A stretch of DNA of 64,000 nt, taken from Candidatus Flexicrinis proximus. GTDB lineage: Bacteria; Chloroflexota; Anaerolineae; Aggregatilineales; Phototrophicaceae. Every line of letters begins with the position of its first letter. Position 1 is the first letter of the stretch. Both the position numbers and the translations under genes were made by a program. The DNA lies in assembly GCA_016712885.1 (NCBI GenBank), contig JADJQF010000002.1, forward strand, positions 310,001-374,000, in the 5' to 3' direction. Below the pieces are notes generated by a model, which ran no database searches, was not told where the DNA came from, and saw only the letters and a program-made list of their open reading frames with translations. Below, one piece after another: positions 8,982 to 17,161 of the stretch.

Positions 8982-9084
8982 GAGCGACGGCCGGGCTATC
9001 ACTGCCAAGCGTGTCAGTAACGCCGCGACGCGGGGACTTGCCATCGCGCGCGGACTCCGGATACAATCGGAGATAATTCAACGA

Positions 9085-9205
9085 TACGCAAAGAGAGCGC
9101 CAGCAAACAGGCTGGCCGCCGAAGGGGCAAGCGAGGCGTGTACCGCACGTCCGCCCGCGAAACTCTCAGGCCATCAGGATTTGCGTGTCGCCTCACTCTG
9201 AAGGA
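9085..9205 (+). promoter_or_regulatory. Glycine riboswitch, single aptamer
   Basis: The conserved core of the gcvT-type glycine riboswitch is recognisable. A P2-like hairpin (GCCAGC/GCTGGC, 9099-9116) leads into GCCGAAGGGGCAA (9118-9130), then a variable P3 arm (9131-9158), then GAAACTCTCAGGCC (9159-9172) and a closing segment up to CACTCTGAAGG. Only one aptamer is seen; there is no second copy before the terminator at 9212. It lies in the 317-base leader of gcvH, gcvPA and gcvPB, the classic target. Glycine binding is expected to favour expression, as for other gcv riboswitches, by preventing the downstream terminator; the direction of control is inferred. Confidence 0.88.
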
Positions 9206-9211
9206 CAACCG

Positions 9212-9255
9212 ACAGGGTGTGCAGCAAAGCGGTTTTGTTGCACACCCTGTTTTTG
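9212..9255 (+). terminator. Intrinsic terminator, expression platform of the glycine riboswitch
   Basis: A 12-base perfect stem, ACAGGGTGTGCA (9212-9223) against TGCACACCCTGT (9239-9250), extends by a G-U and four more pairs to a five-base loop and is followed by TTTTTG. It begins seven bases after the aptamer and 44 bases before gcvH, exactly where a transcription-attenuating platform is expected. Confidence 0.85.
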
Positions 9256-9298
9256 TTATCCTCAGCCTGACCTGAACTACTCTAGCGTGAGAGGATGA

Positions 9299-9697
9299 AT
9301 GATGGCGGACCTTAAGACACCTTCTGAATTGAAGTATGCCAAGAGTGATGAATGGGTAAAGATCGAAGGGGATATTGCTATTGTGGGCATTAGCGACTTC
9401 GCCCAGGATCAGCTCAACGATATCGTGTACGTCGAATACACGGTAAGTCCGAACGATGAGATTGCGGTCGGTGATGCTTTTGCCTCGGTCGAGTCCGTCA
9501 AGGCTGCATCTGATATCTACAGCCATGTCGCAGGTGTGGTACTCGAAGTAAACAAGGTCGCGAAAGACAGTCCTGAGACGCTTAACTCGGATCCGTTCGG
9601 CGCTGGTTGGCTGATCAAAGTCAAATTGAGCGGCGATGCTGATCTGACCGGACTGATGGATGCTGAAGCTTATAAAGAGTATTGCGCGGGGCGCTGA
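9299..9697 (+). CDS. gcvH: Glycine cleavage system H protein
   Basis: 132 residues, the usual length. The lipoyl-attachment lysine lies in ASVESVKAAS (Lys68 from the first ATG), preceded by the family stretch VGISDFAQDQLNDIVYVE. The lipoylated arm shuttles the aminomethyl group between the P, T and L proteins. Two adjacent in-frame ATGs (9299, 9302) follow GAGAGG at 9289-9294; spacing slightly favours the second, which would remove one Met. It is the first gene after the glycine riboswitch and leads an operon with the MOSC gene, gcvPA and gcvPB. Confidence 0.95.
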   Translation: MMADLKTPSELKYAKSDEWVKIEGDIAIVGISDFAQDQLNDIVYVEYTVSPNDEIAVGDAFASVESVKAASDIYSHVAGVVLEVNKVAKDSPETLNSDPFGAGWLIKVKLSGDADLTGLMDAEAYKEYCAGR

Positions 9698-9700
9698 CCG

Positions 9701-10366
9701 ATGCCGAAACTGGTTGCAGTCAGTGTTGGCAAACCGAAGACGATGACCTCTACAGTCAATGACAGCCGCACCCCGGAATGGACATCGGCGATTCTCAAGA
9801 TCCCGGTATCGAGCGCGGTGTGGGTCGGCACCATCAATATTGACGGTGACGCGCAGGCAGACTTGAAGAATCATGGCGGTCCTGATCAGGCGATTCTCGG
9901 CTACAGTGCAGAGCATTACGCCTACTGGCGCTCGGCGATTCCCGCGGTTGACTGGCAGTACGGCGGATTTGGCGAGAACATCACCATCAGTGATCAGAAC
10001 GAAGACAACGTGTGCCTCGGCGATGTCTATGCGGTCGGTGCAGTACGGATTGAAGTAACGAAACCCCGCGCACCCTGTTACAAGATCTCGCGCCTGTACG
10101 GACTCAAAGCATTGACCGCGCTCGTAGAGGAAACGGGCTACCACGGTTGGTACTACCGCGTCCTAGACGAAGGCGAGATCAGGGCCGGTCAGGAAATTGA
10201 GCTGATCGCGCGGGTTCATCCACGTATAACGATCAGGCGCATGAACGAAGTCATGAGTGCGCCCGAGGAGTGGCCGGAGTTGGTCCATGAAATCGCAACC
10301 AGCCCAGCAACAACCAACGGCTGGAGAAATAAGATGAACAAGGCACTGGCAGAGATTTCGGGTTAG
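9701..10366 (+). CDS. MOSC-domain protein (YiiM-like)
   Basis: 221 residues with the MOSC core: HGGPDQAILGYSAEHY, YGGFGENITI, then PRAPCYKISRLYG, whose Cys is the conserved MOSC cysteine thought to bind sulfur or molybdenum cofactor. The C-terminal helical part (ITIRRMNEVM) matches the YiiM group, linked to detoxifying N-hydroxylated bases together with molybdoenzymes. It starts three bases after gcvH and is 23 bases before gcvPA, so it is cotranscribed with the glycine cleavage genes and should share the riboswitch control. A functional link to glycine catabolism is not known to me. moaB, another molybdenum-cofactor gene, lies 3 kb downstream. Confidence 0.85.
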   Translation: MPKLVAVSVGKPKTMTSTVNDSRTPEWTSAILKIPVSSAVWVGTINIDGDAQADLKNHGGPDQAILGYSAEHYAYWRSAIPAVDWQYGGFGENITISDQNEDNVCLGDVYAVGAVRIEVTKPRAPCYKISRLYGLKALTALVEETGYHGWYYRVLDEGEIRAGQEIELIARVHPRITIRRMNEVMSAPEEWPELVHEIATSPATTNGWRNKMNKALAEISG

Positions 10367-10389
10367 TTGAAGGGCAGCAACCACAGCGT

Positions 10390-11727
10390 ATGAGCTACAT
10401 CCCGCACACCGAGCAAGACCGTCAGCAAATGCTGGCGGCAATAGGGGTGACAACCATCGAGGATCTCTTTGATGCCGTGCCGCCCAGTCACCGATTTCCA
10501 AAGCTCAAGATGCCCGAAGCACTGAGCGAAATGGAAATTGCCTCAGAAATGCAGGCGTTGGCCGAGGCCAATGACCACGCAGGAAATTACGCTATCTTCC
10601 GCGGCGCCGGGGCTTATCACCATTTCACGCCCTCCGTGGTCAATCACATCCTGTTGCGCGGCGAATACTACACTGCGTATACCCCATACCAACCTGAACT
10701 TAGTCAAGGCACGCTTCAGGCGGTCTTCGAATATCAGTCAATGATGTGTGCGCTAACCGGGATGGACGCTGCCAACGCCAGCCATTACGACGGTGCCACC
10801 AGCCTCGCCGAGGCTGTGACCGTCGCCCTGGATGCCGGCAGGATGAAGCGGAAAAAGGTGATCCTAAGCCCAGGAATTCACCCGCAGTACCGTGAAGTTG
10901 TACGCACCTATCACCAGGGACGCGGGCTGGAAATCGTCGGTGACGCCCCGACAAATTCACTCGCGCAGATCGTTGATTTGCTCGATACAAACACAGCTAT
11001 GCTAGCCATTCAGTATCCGAATTTCTTCGGTCAGATCGAAGACCTGAAGACCCTTGCCCAGAAAGTACACGCGGTCGGTGCGCTGCTGGTATTTGTGGCA
11101 AATCCAGTCTCGCTGGCGCTGCTCAAGTCACCGGCAGATTACGGCGCCGATATCGTGGTGGGAGAGGGTCAGCCTCTCGGTGTTGGTTTGGGGTTCGGGG
11201 GGCCGTATGTCGGTTTCTTCGGCGTACGGAGCGAGTATGTTCGGAAAATCGCCGGGCGCATCGTAGGTGAGACCGTCGATATGGACGGTCGAAAAGCCTA
11301 TGTGATGACACTGCGGCCGCGTGAGCAGGACATCAAACGCGAAAGAGCCTCCAGCAATATATGCACCAATCAGGGCCTCATGGCATTGGCAGCCTGCGTG
11401 CATATGAGCCTGATGGGGAAAAACGGCCTGAAGAAGGTGGCGGAGTTGTGCTATCACAAGGCGCACTACGCAGCAGAACAGATCGAAAAGTTGCAGAATT
11501 ACAGCATCGACTGGTCACTCCCCTTCTTCAACGAGTTTGTTGTCAAGTGCGCCGTGCCGGTGGAGAAGATCAACGCGGCACTCCTGGAGGAAGGCATCAT
11601 CGGTGGCTATGACCTGGGACGGGATTATCCGCATTTGAAAGACCACATGTTGATTGCCGTGACTGAGACAAACAGCAGAGCAGAAATCGACGCCTTGGTC
11701 GAAGTTCTGGGAAAGGTGCAGGCATGA
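10390..11727 (+). CDS. gcvPA: Glycine dehydrogenase (decarboxylating) subunit 1
   Basis: 445 residues, normal for the N-terminal half of a split P protein. It starts with MSYIPHTEQDRQQMLAAIG and carries family stretches such as FRGAGAYHHFTPSVV, YTPYQPELSQGTLQ and LRPREQDIKRERASSNICT. The alpha subunit does not carry the PLP lysine but shapes the active site with GcvPB. Glycine is decarboxylated and the aminomethyl group passed to lipoyl-GcvH. The start follows a 23-base gap after the MOSC gene, and the stop overlaps the gcvPB start by four bases, suggesting coupled synthesis of the two subunits. Confidence 0.95.
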   Translation: MSYIPHTEQDRQQMLAAIGVTTIEDLFDAVPPSHRFPKLKMPEALSEMEIASEMQALAEANDHAGNYAIFRGAGAYHHFTPSVVNHILLRGEYYTAYTPYQPELSQGTLQAVFEYQSMMCALTGMDAANASHYDGATSLAEAVTVALDAGRMKRKKVILSPGIHPQYREVVRTYHQGRGLEIVGDAPTNSLAQIVDLLDTNTAMLAIQYPNFFGQIEDLKTLAQKVHAVGALLVFVANPVSLALLKSPADYGADIVVGEGQPLGVGLGFGGPYVGFFGVRSEYVRKIAGRIVGETVDMDGRKAYVMTLRPREQDIKRERASSNICTNQGLMALAACVHMSLMGKNGLKKVAELCYHKAHYAAEQIEKLQNYSIDWSLPFFNEFVVKCAVPVEKINAALLEEGIIGGYDLGRDYPHLKDHMLIAVTETNSRAEIDALVEVLGKVQA

Positions 11728-13217
11728 GCGCCGAACCAACGATCTACGAGATAAGCCAGGCTGGGCGCATCGGAGTCAACCTCCCAAAACTGGATGTACC
11801 CGAATCCGAGAAGCTGCCTGCCGATTTGCTCCGGGACGAACTGACGATGCCGGAAGTAAGCGAGCTGGAAGTTGTGCGTCATTTCGTCCGCCTGAGCCAA
11901 AAGAATTACAGCATCGACAAAGGCTTCTACCCGCTCGGCTCGTGTACGATGAAATACAACCCGAAGATCAATGAGGATGTAGCGCGTTACGCGGGATTCG
12001 CCAGCCTTCATCCATTGACGGATGAAAGCGGCAGTCAGGGCGCGCTGGCGGTCATGTGGCAGCTGCAGGAGTGGCTGCGTGAAGTGAGCGGCTTCGACGC
12101 GGCAAGTCTGCATCCTGCGGCTGGGGCGCACGGCGAATTTGCCGGAATTCTGATGATCCGCAAGTATCACATTGAACATGGCGAGCCACAGCGGACGAAG
12201 ATCCTGGTCCCTAACAGCGCGCACGGCACAAACCCTGCAACGGTGACTATGGCCGGGTTGAGCGTGATCGATTTGCCGTCGGACAAGAACGGTGATGTCG
12301 ACCTGGGTGCTCTACTGGCGATTTGCGAAGGTCCTGAAAAGGAAAACATCGCGGGTATGATGATCACGGTTCCCAACACGCTCGGTCTTTTCGAGCGTGG
12401 GATCATCAAGATCGTCGAAACGGTACATGCGGCAGGCGGCCTCATGTACATGGACGGCGCGAACATGAACGCGCTCATGGGCATTGTCAAGCCTGGCGAA
12501 CTCGGCTTCGATGTCATGCACTATAACCTACACAAGACCTTCAGCACGCCACATGGCGGCGGCGGTCCCGGCTGCGGCGCGATCGGCGTGGCTGCGCGGC
12601 TCATCCCCTTCCTGCCAACGCCGCACGTGGTAATCAAGGAAGAAGCCAAGGACGCCGACGATGCACCCCTGTACGGGTTCATCACCCCGGAGAAATCAAT
12701 TGGCCGACTCAAGGCGTTTCATGGAAATTTCGGGATGCACACGCGTGCCTACGCCTACATTCGCGCTTACGGTGGCGACGGACTGCACGAGGTCTCGCGC
12801 CATGCCGTCCTCAACGCCAATTATATCCGCGCACAGTTGAGCAGCACGTATCACGTGCCATATGATCGCCCTTGCGGACACGAATTCGTGCTGGAAGGTC
12901 ACTTCGAAGGCGTTGAGAGCGTCCACGCGTTGGACATCAGCAAGCGGCTGATGGATTACGGGTATCACCCTCCTACAAACTACTTCCCGCTGATCGTGCC
13001 TGAAGCACTGCTCATCGAGCCGACGGAAACCGAGACGAAAGAGACGCTCGACCAGTTCATTGACGCGATGAAGAAGATCGCCCAGGAGGCAAAAGAAACA
13101 CCGGAGCTTTTGACGGGTGCGCCTCACGTCACGCCGGTCAGCCGCTTGGACGAGGTGCGCGCTGCGAAGCAGCTGGTCTTGTGCTGTGCGCCGGTCTTGG
13201 CCGAACACGAGAACTAA
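11724..13217 (+). CDS. gcvPB: Glycine dehydrogenase (decarboxylating) subunit 2
   Basis: 497 residues, the catalytic C-terminal half of the split P protein. The PLP-binding lysine is Lys271 in YNLHKTFSTPHGGGGPG, and GFYPLGSCTMKYNPK is the family hallmark near residue 72. Together with GcvPA it forms an alpha2beta2 glycine decarboxylase. It overlaps gcvPA by ATGA and ends the riboswitch operon; a hairpin at 13281-13308 follows. The T protein is fused to GlyA at 2760-5924, and the L protein is not in the window. Confidence 0.96.
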   Translation: MSAEPTIYEISQAGRIGVNLPKLDVPESEKLPADLLRDELTMPEVSELEVVRHFVRLSQKNYSIDKGFYPLGSCTMKYNPKINEDVARYAGFASLHPLTDESGSQGALAVMWQLQEWLREVSGFDAASLHPAAGAHGEFAGILMIRKYHIEHGEPQRTKILVPNSAHGTNPATVTMAGLSVIDLPSDKNGDVDLGALLAICEGPEKENIAGMMITVPNTLGLFERGIIKIVETVHAAGGLMYMDGANMNALMGIVKPGELGFDVMHYNLHKTFSTPHGGGGPGCGAIGVAARLIPFLPTPHVVIKEEAKDADDAPLYGFITPEKSIGRLKAFHGNFGMHTRAYAYIRAYGGDGLHEVSRHAVLNANYIRAQLSSTYHVPYDRPCGHEFVLEGHFEGVESVHALDISKRLMDYGYHPPTNYFPLIVPEALLIEPTETETKETLDQFIDAMKKIAQEAKETPELLTGAPHVTPVSRLDEVRAAKQLVLCCAPVLAEHEN

Positions 13218-13280
13218 GCGAGCGGCGCGCGACTTCTGTAAGGGGTTCTAGTCGACACTTATACACGTGGCTTCAAGAAG

Positions 13281-13308
13281 AACGCCCGACTACGATGAGT
13301 CGGGCGTT
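13281..13308. terminator. Bidirectional hairpin between gcvPB and tRNA-Ser
   Basis: A perfect 11-base stem, AACGCCCGACT (13281-13291) and AGTCGGGCGTT (13298-13308), surrounds the loop ACGATG. On the minus strand it is followed by a T-rich CTTCTTG, which suits the end of the tRNA transcript. It also lies 63 bases past the gcvPB stop on the plus strand. Confidence 0.7.
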
Positions 13309-13313
13309 TGGTG

Positions 13314-13400
13314 AGGAGAGGGAGGGATTCGAACCCTCGGTGACCTTTCAGCCACTCTCGTTTTCGAGACGAGCCCGTTCGGCCGCTCCGGCACCTCTCC
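13314..13400 (-). tRNA. tRNA-Ser, anticodon CGA
   Basis: Folds by eye into a class II tRNA. The acceptor GGAGAGG/CCTCTCC, D arm GCCGGAGCGG..., anticodon stem CTCGT/ACGAG with loop CTCGAAA (anticodon CGA at 13364-13366), long variable arm GTGGC/GTCAC and T arm GAGGG-TTCGAAT-CCCTC are all present. It reads UCG codons. No CCA is encoded. The base after the acceptor (position 73) reads T, where bacterial tRNA-Ser normally has G, so the 3' end deserves checking. A possible promoter (TGTACA, 17 bases, TAAATT) lies upstream on the minus strand at about 13410-13440. Confidence 0.92.
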
Positions 13401-13560
13401 GAGAAGCTCCAATTTATCATGATCTCCGCCGTATGTACAGGGTTTCCCGCTCCCCAGAAACTCAGGGAATAGCTGGAAATGTTTGCGAATCAACCTCCAA
13501 CACCCCTTTAGACCAGTCGAGTCATCCTGCCCTGCCCTTATGCAGATACTTGAGAAGCAC

Positions 13561-14076
13561 TTAACCCTTCCTGACGATTTCCCACGCCAGATGGTTGATT
13601 TCCGGCAGGATGAGTTTTTCGACCGCGACTTCAACCGCGTTTGGGCTCCCCGGCACCGAAAACACGAGCGTGCCATGATATACGCCACCGGTTGCGCGCG
13701 AAAGCATGGCGGCCGCGCCGACTTCGGCATAGCTGAGCATCCGGAACAGTTCGCCAAAACCAGGCAGCGGTTTTTCCAGTTTTCGGCTGATAACATCGAA
13801 AGTTGTATCACGCGGAGAAATTCCGGTGCCGCCGTTGAATAGAACGAGTCGCACATCGGGCATGCCAGTCAACTCATCCAGCACTGCGGCAACCTGATCG
13901 GGTTCATCTTTTATGAGCCGATATGCGCTGACAATATGTCCTAACTCGGCGAACCGCGCTTCGAGATATGTTCTGTTGACGTCCGTCTCAGGCGTGCGCG
14001 TATCGCTTACTGTCACGATTGCGACCGTGACCGCTCCCTGCCCAGCCCGCTGACGGTGTTCCTCTGCGCCCTTCAT
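13561..14076 (-). CDS. moaB: Molybdenum cofactor biosynthesis protein MoaB/MogA family
   Basis: 171 residues from the chosen start. The MPT-binding fold is shown by VAIVTVSDTRTPETDVN, LVLFNGGTGISPRDTTFDV (the GGTG(I/T)xxRD signature) and FSVPGSPNAVEVAVEKLI. MoaB/Mog proteins adenylylate molybdopterin before metal insertion. An upstream ATG at 14127 is possible, but the ATG at 14076 has AGAGGG at good distance and avoids overlap with the divergent enoyl-CoA hydratase. The MOSC gene at 9701 is the only other molybdenum-related gene here; no molybdoenzyme is seen. Confidence 0.9.
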   Translation of the reverse strand: MKGAEEHRQRAGQGAVTVAIVTVSDTRTPETDVNRTYLEARFAELGHIVSAYRLIKDEPDQVAAVLDELTGMPDVRLVLFNGGTGISPRDTTFDVISRKLEKPLPGFGELFRMLSYAEVGAAAMLSRATGGVYHGTLVFSVPGSPNAVEVAVEKLILPEINHLAWEIVRKG

Positions 14077-14153
14077 CTCTTGCCCTCTTCTACTCTGATG
14101 GTGGTACAATGTTTCGCACGGCGGCAAAACCGCTAATTACGGGAGATTGTAAA

Positions 14154-14948
14154 GTGGCTTATCAGTTTATCCAGTACGAAACGGCAGAAGGCGTCGCAAC
14201 AATCACACTGTCCCGGCCCGACGCCATGAACGCACTTACGGCGCCGATGATGGACGAGATGAAGGCTGCTTTAAAGGCAGCCGAACGCGATCAAGCGGTC
14301 CGCGCAATCCTCCTCACGGGATCCGGCAAGGGATTTTGCAGCGGTGCCGATCTGGCCGAGGTCCAGGCCAATCCAGATGTCCCACTGACCGAATACCTTC
14401 GTAGTGGGCTCAACGCGCTGGCGGTACAGGTACGCAGTCTGGAAAAGCCGGTTATTGCCGCGGTGAATGGGGTGGCGGCCGGGGCCGGGACAAGCCTTGC
14501 CCTGTGGTGTGATCTTCGCATTGCGTCGGAGTCCGCCAGCTTTATATTCGCAGCTTTCGTCAATATCGGCTTAATGCCGGATGGCGGACTAACCTATTTG
14601 CTCCAGAGAACCGTCGGTACGGCAAAAGCGATCGAGTTTGCCCTGCTGGCCGACGCAAAGACTCGCGTCAGTGCCTCGGATGCACTCGCATGGGGCGTAG
14701 TCAATAAGGTCGTAGCGCATGACTCGCTGATGGCGGAGGCAACGGCGCTCGCCACCAAACTTGCAAAAATGCCAACGCGAGCGATTGCGATGACCAAGCG
14801 CGCCATTTACCGCGCAAGCGAGCGTGAACTCGCCGATGCGGCAGACTATGAGGCCCGCATGCAGTCCGTTATGTCGAAAACCGAGGACTTCACCGAAGGC
14901 GTCAGTGCGTTCCTGGAGAAGCGTGCGCCAGTGTTCAAAGGAAAGTAA
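14154..14948 (+). CDS. Enoyl-CoA hydratase/isomerase family protein (PaaG-like)
   Basis: 264 residues of crotonase fold: LTGSGKGFCSGADLAEV forms one side of the oxyanion hole and AAVNGVAAGAGTSLALWCDLRIA the other. The residue after GLMP is Asp (PDGG), as in PaaG-type isomerases, rather than the Glu pair of classical hydratases, so isomerisation or ring-type chemistry is possible. The start is the GTG at 14154, with GGGAGA at 14141-14146; an upstream ATG at 14109 would overlap the promoter region of moaB. It is followed by the HIT gene after five bases and begins a run of four close genes. Confidence 0.85.
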   Translation: MAYQFIQYETAEGVATITLSRPDAMNALTAPMMDEMKAALKAAERDQAVRAILLTGSGKGFCSGADLAEVQANPDVPLTEYLRSGLNALAVQVRSLEKPVIAAVNGVAAGAGTSLALWCDLRIASESASFIFAAFVNIGLMPDGGLTYLLQRTVGTAKAIEFALLADAKTRVSASDALAWGVVNKVVAHDSLMAEATALATKLAKMPTRAIAMTKRAIYRASERELADAADYEARMQSVMSKTEDFTEGVSAFLEKRAPVFKGK

Positions 14949-14952
14949 GCCA

Positions 14953-15303
14953 ATGCCAAGCATATTCAGCAAGATCATTGCCGGCGAAATCCCGTCGAAG
15001 CAGGTATATAAGGACGAATTAGTGACGGCATTCTGGGACATTCACCCACGCCGCAAGGTCCACATCCTGATCGTGCCGAACAAAGAGATCGCCACCATAA
15101 ACGACGTCCAGCCGGAAGACGAACTGGTGATGGGGCGGCTGTTCACGGCTGCGAAAAAGATTGCGACTGATCTGGGCATCGCCGAGAGTGGATACCGACT
15201 GATTGTCAACGTCAATCAGGATGGCGGCCAGGAAGTCTATCATGTCCACATGCATCTGATCGGCGGCGAGTCCGTTGGCCCGATGACGACACGCAAGGAG
15301 TAA
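14953..15303 (+). CDS. HIT-family nucleotide hydrolase (HINT-like)
   Basis: 116 residues. The histidine triad is intact in YHVHMHLIGG near the C-terminus, and the opening MPSIFSKIIAGEIPSKQVY is the standard start of bacterial HINT/PKCI-type proteins. These hydrolyse nucleoside phosphoramidates or related AMP conjugates in the cytoplasm. The start ATG lies five bases after the hydratase stop, and the next gene follows after three bases, so it belongs to one transcript. Confidence 0.93.
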   Translation: MPSIFSKIIAGEIPSKQVYKDELVTAFWDIHPRRKVHILIVPNKEIATINDVQPEDELVMGRLFTAAKKIATDLGIAESGYRLIVNVNQDGGQEVYHVHMHLIGGESVGPMTTRKE

Positions 15304-15306
15304 TGC

Positions 15307-15846
15307 GTGAAAACGGTTGCGGTCTTCGGCAGCGCACTCCCTACGCCGGACAGTCCGATCTACCAGACCTCCCGCGAAATTGGCCGGCTGCTTGGCGAAG
15401 CAGGCTACGCAGTCATGACCGGAGGCTATAACGGCTTGATGGCAGCGGCCAGTCAGGGCGCGCATGAGGCCGGCGCAAAAGTCATCGGCGCAACGTGCCT
15501 GTCGCTGGAACGGCAGCGCGGAAGCAAGCCGAACCCGTGGGTAACGGAAATAATCGCCCGCGAGAGTCTTCGTGACCGGCTGATGGTGCTGGTCGATGTT
15601 CCCGACGCCTATGTACTGATGCCGGGAGGGCTGGGAACACTTAATGAACTCGTCTTCGCATCAGAGAGCATGCGTTCAGGTGACATTACCCGCCGTCCGC
15701 TCGTCTGCTACGGCGATTTCTGGCGTCCGATTGTCGAAATGGTGGCAGATTCCGGCTACATGCACCATCAGGGTTGGGGGTCGCTGGATTTTGCCAATTC
15801 GCCTGAACACATAGTGGAGCTCATCAGCGCCCATGTCCCGCGTTAG
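15307..15846 (+). CDS. LOG-family protein (putative nucleotide phosphoribohydrolase)
   Basis: 179 residues. The LOG signature is present as PGGLGTLNEL near residue 101, after GGYNGLMAAASQGAHEAG in the N-terminal Rossmann-like part. LOG proteins cleave nucleoside 5-monophosphates to base and ribose phosphate, and in plants and some bacteria they release cytokinins; the physiological substrate here is unknown. Start is a GTG three bases after the HIT gene. Its last 14 bases overlap the following lipoprotein gene in another frame. Confidence 0.88.
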   Translation: MKTVAVFGSALPTPDSPIYQTSREIGRLLGEAGYAVMTGGYNGLMAAASQGAHEAGAKVIGATCLSLERQRGSKPNPWVTEIIARESLRDRLMVLVDVPDAYVLMPGGLGTLNELVFASESMRSGDITRRPLVCYGDFWRPIVEMVADSGYMHHQGWGSLDFANSPEHIVELISAHVPR

Positions 15847-17140
15847 GTTGGAGTCTGGCTGGCTTGCTTTAGCGCTATTCGCACTGGTGGCCTGTGTTCC
15901 GCGTGCCGACACTGCTCAGTTAACAACTGTCACGGCTCCGCCCACCGAAACGCTGGCGGCCACCATGCCCCCATCAGAGACGGCAGTCCCAACTATCGTG
16001 CCGACACCTGATGAGCCGCGGACGCTCGTAATCTGGATTCCTGACCAGCTGCTCCCCGCAAACGATGAAACGTTGAATGCTTTACTGGAAAACGAGATAA
16101 ATGAGTTCATTACAGTCGAAGATGGAGTCCAGGTAGAAATCAGACGGAAGACCTCGCAGGATGTGGGCGGGGTCATGTCAACGCTGCGCGCGGCCAGCAT
16201 TGTAGCACCTGGAGCGCTACCGGACCTGACCCTGCTGCGCAGAGGGAGCGTAATTGACGCGGTAGAAAACGGATTGATCCAGCCGCTTGAGGGCAGAATC
16301 GCATCATCGGTCATCGCCGACTTGTTCCCCTCGGCACTGCGCTTGGGCCGCGCAGAAGATCAACTCTACGGATTACCGTATCTCCTCGACCTTTACCTCT
16401 ACGCCTATCGCGATGCCGAATCTGAAACGCCTGATCTCTGGACCTTTGACGCTGTACTTAATCGGGGCCAGACATTGGCGGTTCCCACAATCCGGGCAAG
16501 TGGCATGGCGGACATCCTGTGGCTGCAATATCTGGCCGCAGCCGGCGGACTTCCTGAAGACGGGGTCTTGGAGCTTGAATCGGGAGCCGTTTCCGAAGTC
16601 CTGAGCTTCTACGAAGCCATGGCGAATTCCCAACTCATCGCGCCCGTCACATTCGACTATTCTGCGCCGATGGACTATATGGAGCAGTTGGCGAATGGCA
16701 GTGTAGACACTGGAATCGTCAATACGGCGATCCTTCGCTATCTGCGTGAGGCCGATCCCCCGCTGCAGTATGCGGCTGTACCTACCAGAAGCGGCGAACC
16801 CGTTACCCTCGTCGATGGATGGATGTGGGTGATCGTCACACCCAATGCCGAACAGCAGGCACTTGCGGGCCGGTTCTTAAATTGGATGATGGATTCCGGA
16901 CGCCACGGCGAGTACGCCCAGGCAATCGCCATGCCTCCTGCCCAGCGAAGCTCACTCCGGCGGTGGCAGATTGACGGCATCGACAACAGCTTACTGATCG
17001 AATTGCTCACTGAAGCGCTGCCGACGCAGCCCGAGGTTGACGCTAATAACTCGGCACGTGCCTTACAGACCGCGTGGCTCGACGTGATTTCGGGCCGCTT
17101 GTCAGCCGCCGAGGCAGCACGTGCGGCTCTTGAGCCGTGA
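15833..17140 (+). CDS. Extracellular solute-binding lipoprotein
   Basis: 435 residues. A signal peptide ends in the lipobox LVAC with Cys21, followed by a Thr/Pro-rich linker (about 25-60), then a type 1/2 periplasmic-binding fold. LVIWIPDQL resembles the first strand of ABC sugar-binding proteins, and the middle and end contain YGLPYLLDLYLYAYR and ALAGRFLNWMMDSGRHG, typical of the family. It would be anchored to the outside of the membrane to bind a solute, probably a sugar. No ABC permease or ATPase adjoins it, so it may serve a remote transporter or act alone. It overlaps the LOG gene by 14 bases. Confidence 0.85.
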   Translation: MSRVRLESGWLALALFALVACVPRADTAQLTTVTAPPTETLAATMPPSETAVPTIVPTPDEPRTLVIWIPDQLLPANDETLNALLENEINEFITVEDGVQVEIRRKTSQDVGGVMSTLRAASIVAPGALPDLTLLRRGSVIDAVENGLIQPLEGRIASSVIADLFPSALRLGRAEDQLYGLPYLLDLYLYAYRDAESETPDLWTFDAVLNRGQTLAVPTIRASGMADILWLQYLAAAGGLPEDGVLELESGAVSEVLSFYEAMANSQLIAPVTFDYSAPMDYMEQLANGSVDTGIVNTAILRYLREADPPLQYAAVPTRSGEPVTLVDGWMWVIVTPNAEQQALAGRFLNWMMDSGRHGEYAQAIAMPPAQRSSLRRWQIDGIDNSLLIELLTEALPTQPEVDANNSARALQTAWLDVISGRLSAAEAARAALEP

Positions 17141-17161
17141 AGTCTGCGCCGGCTTGGCGCC

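Noticed and set aside
9212..9250. Long palindrome considered as an attachment site or regulator operator
   Set aside because: It is followed by a T tract and directly follows a glycine aptamer, so a riboswitch terminator explains it; no integrase is present.
9014..10144. Long minus-strand frame of 376 residues
   Set aside because: It lies opposite the glycine riboswitch, gcvH and the MOSC gene, with biased composition and no family match; it is a shadow frame.
13181..13564. Plus-strand frame of 127 residues across the gcvPB end and the tRNA
   Set aside because: It contains the EGFEPSV-type peptide that arises when a tRNA-Ser gene is translated antisense; it overlaps gcvPB and the tRNA and has no ribosome site.
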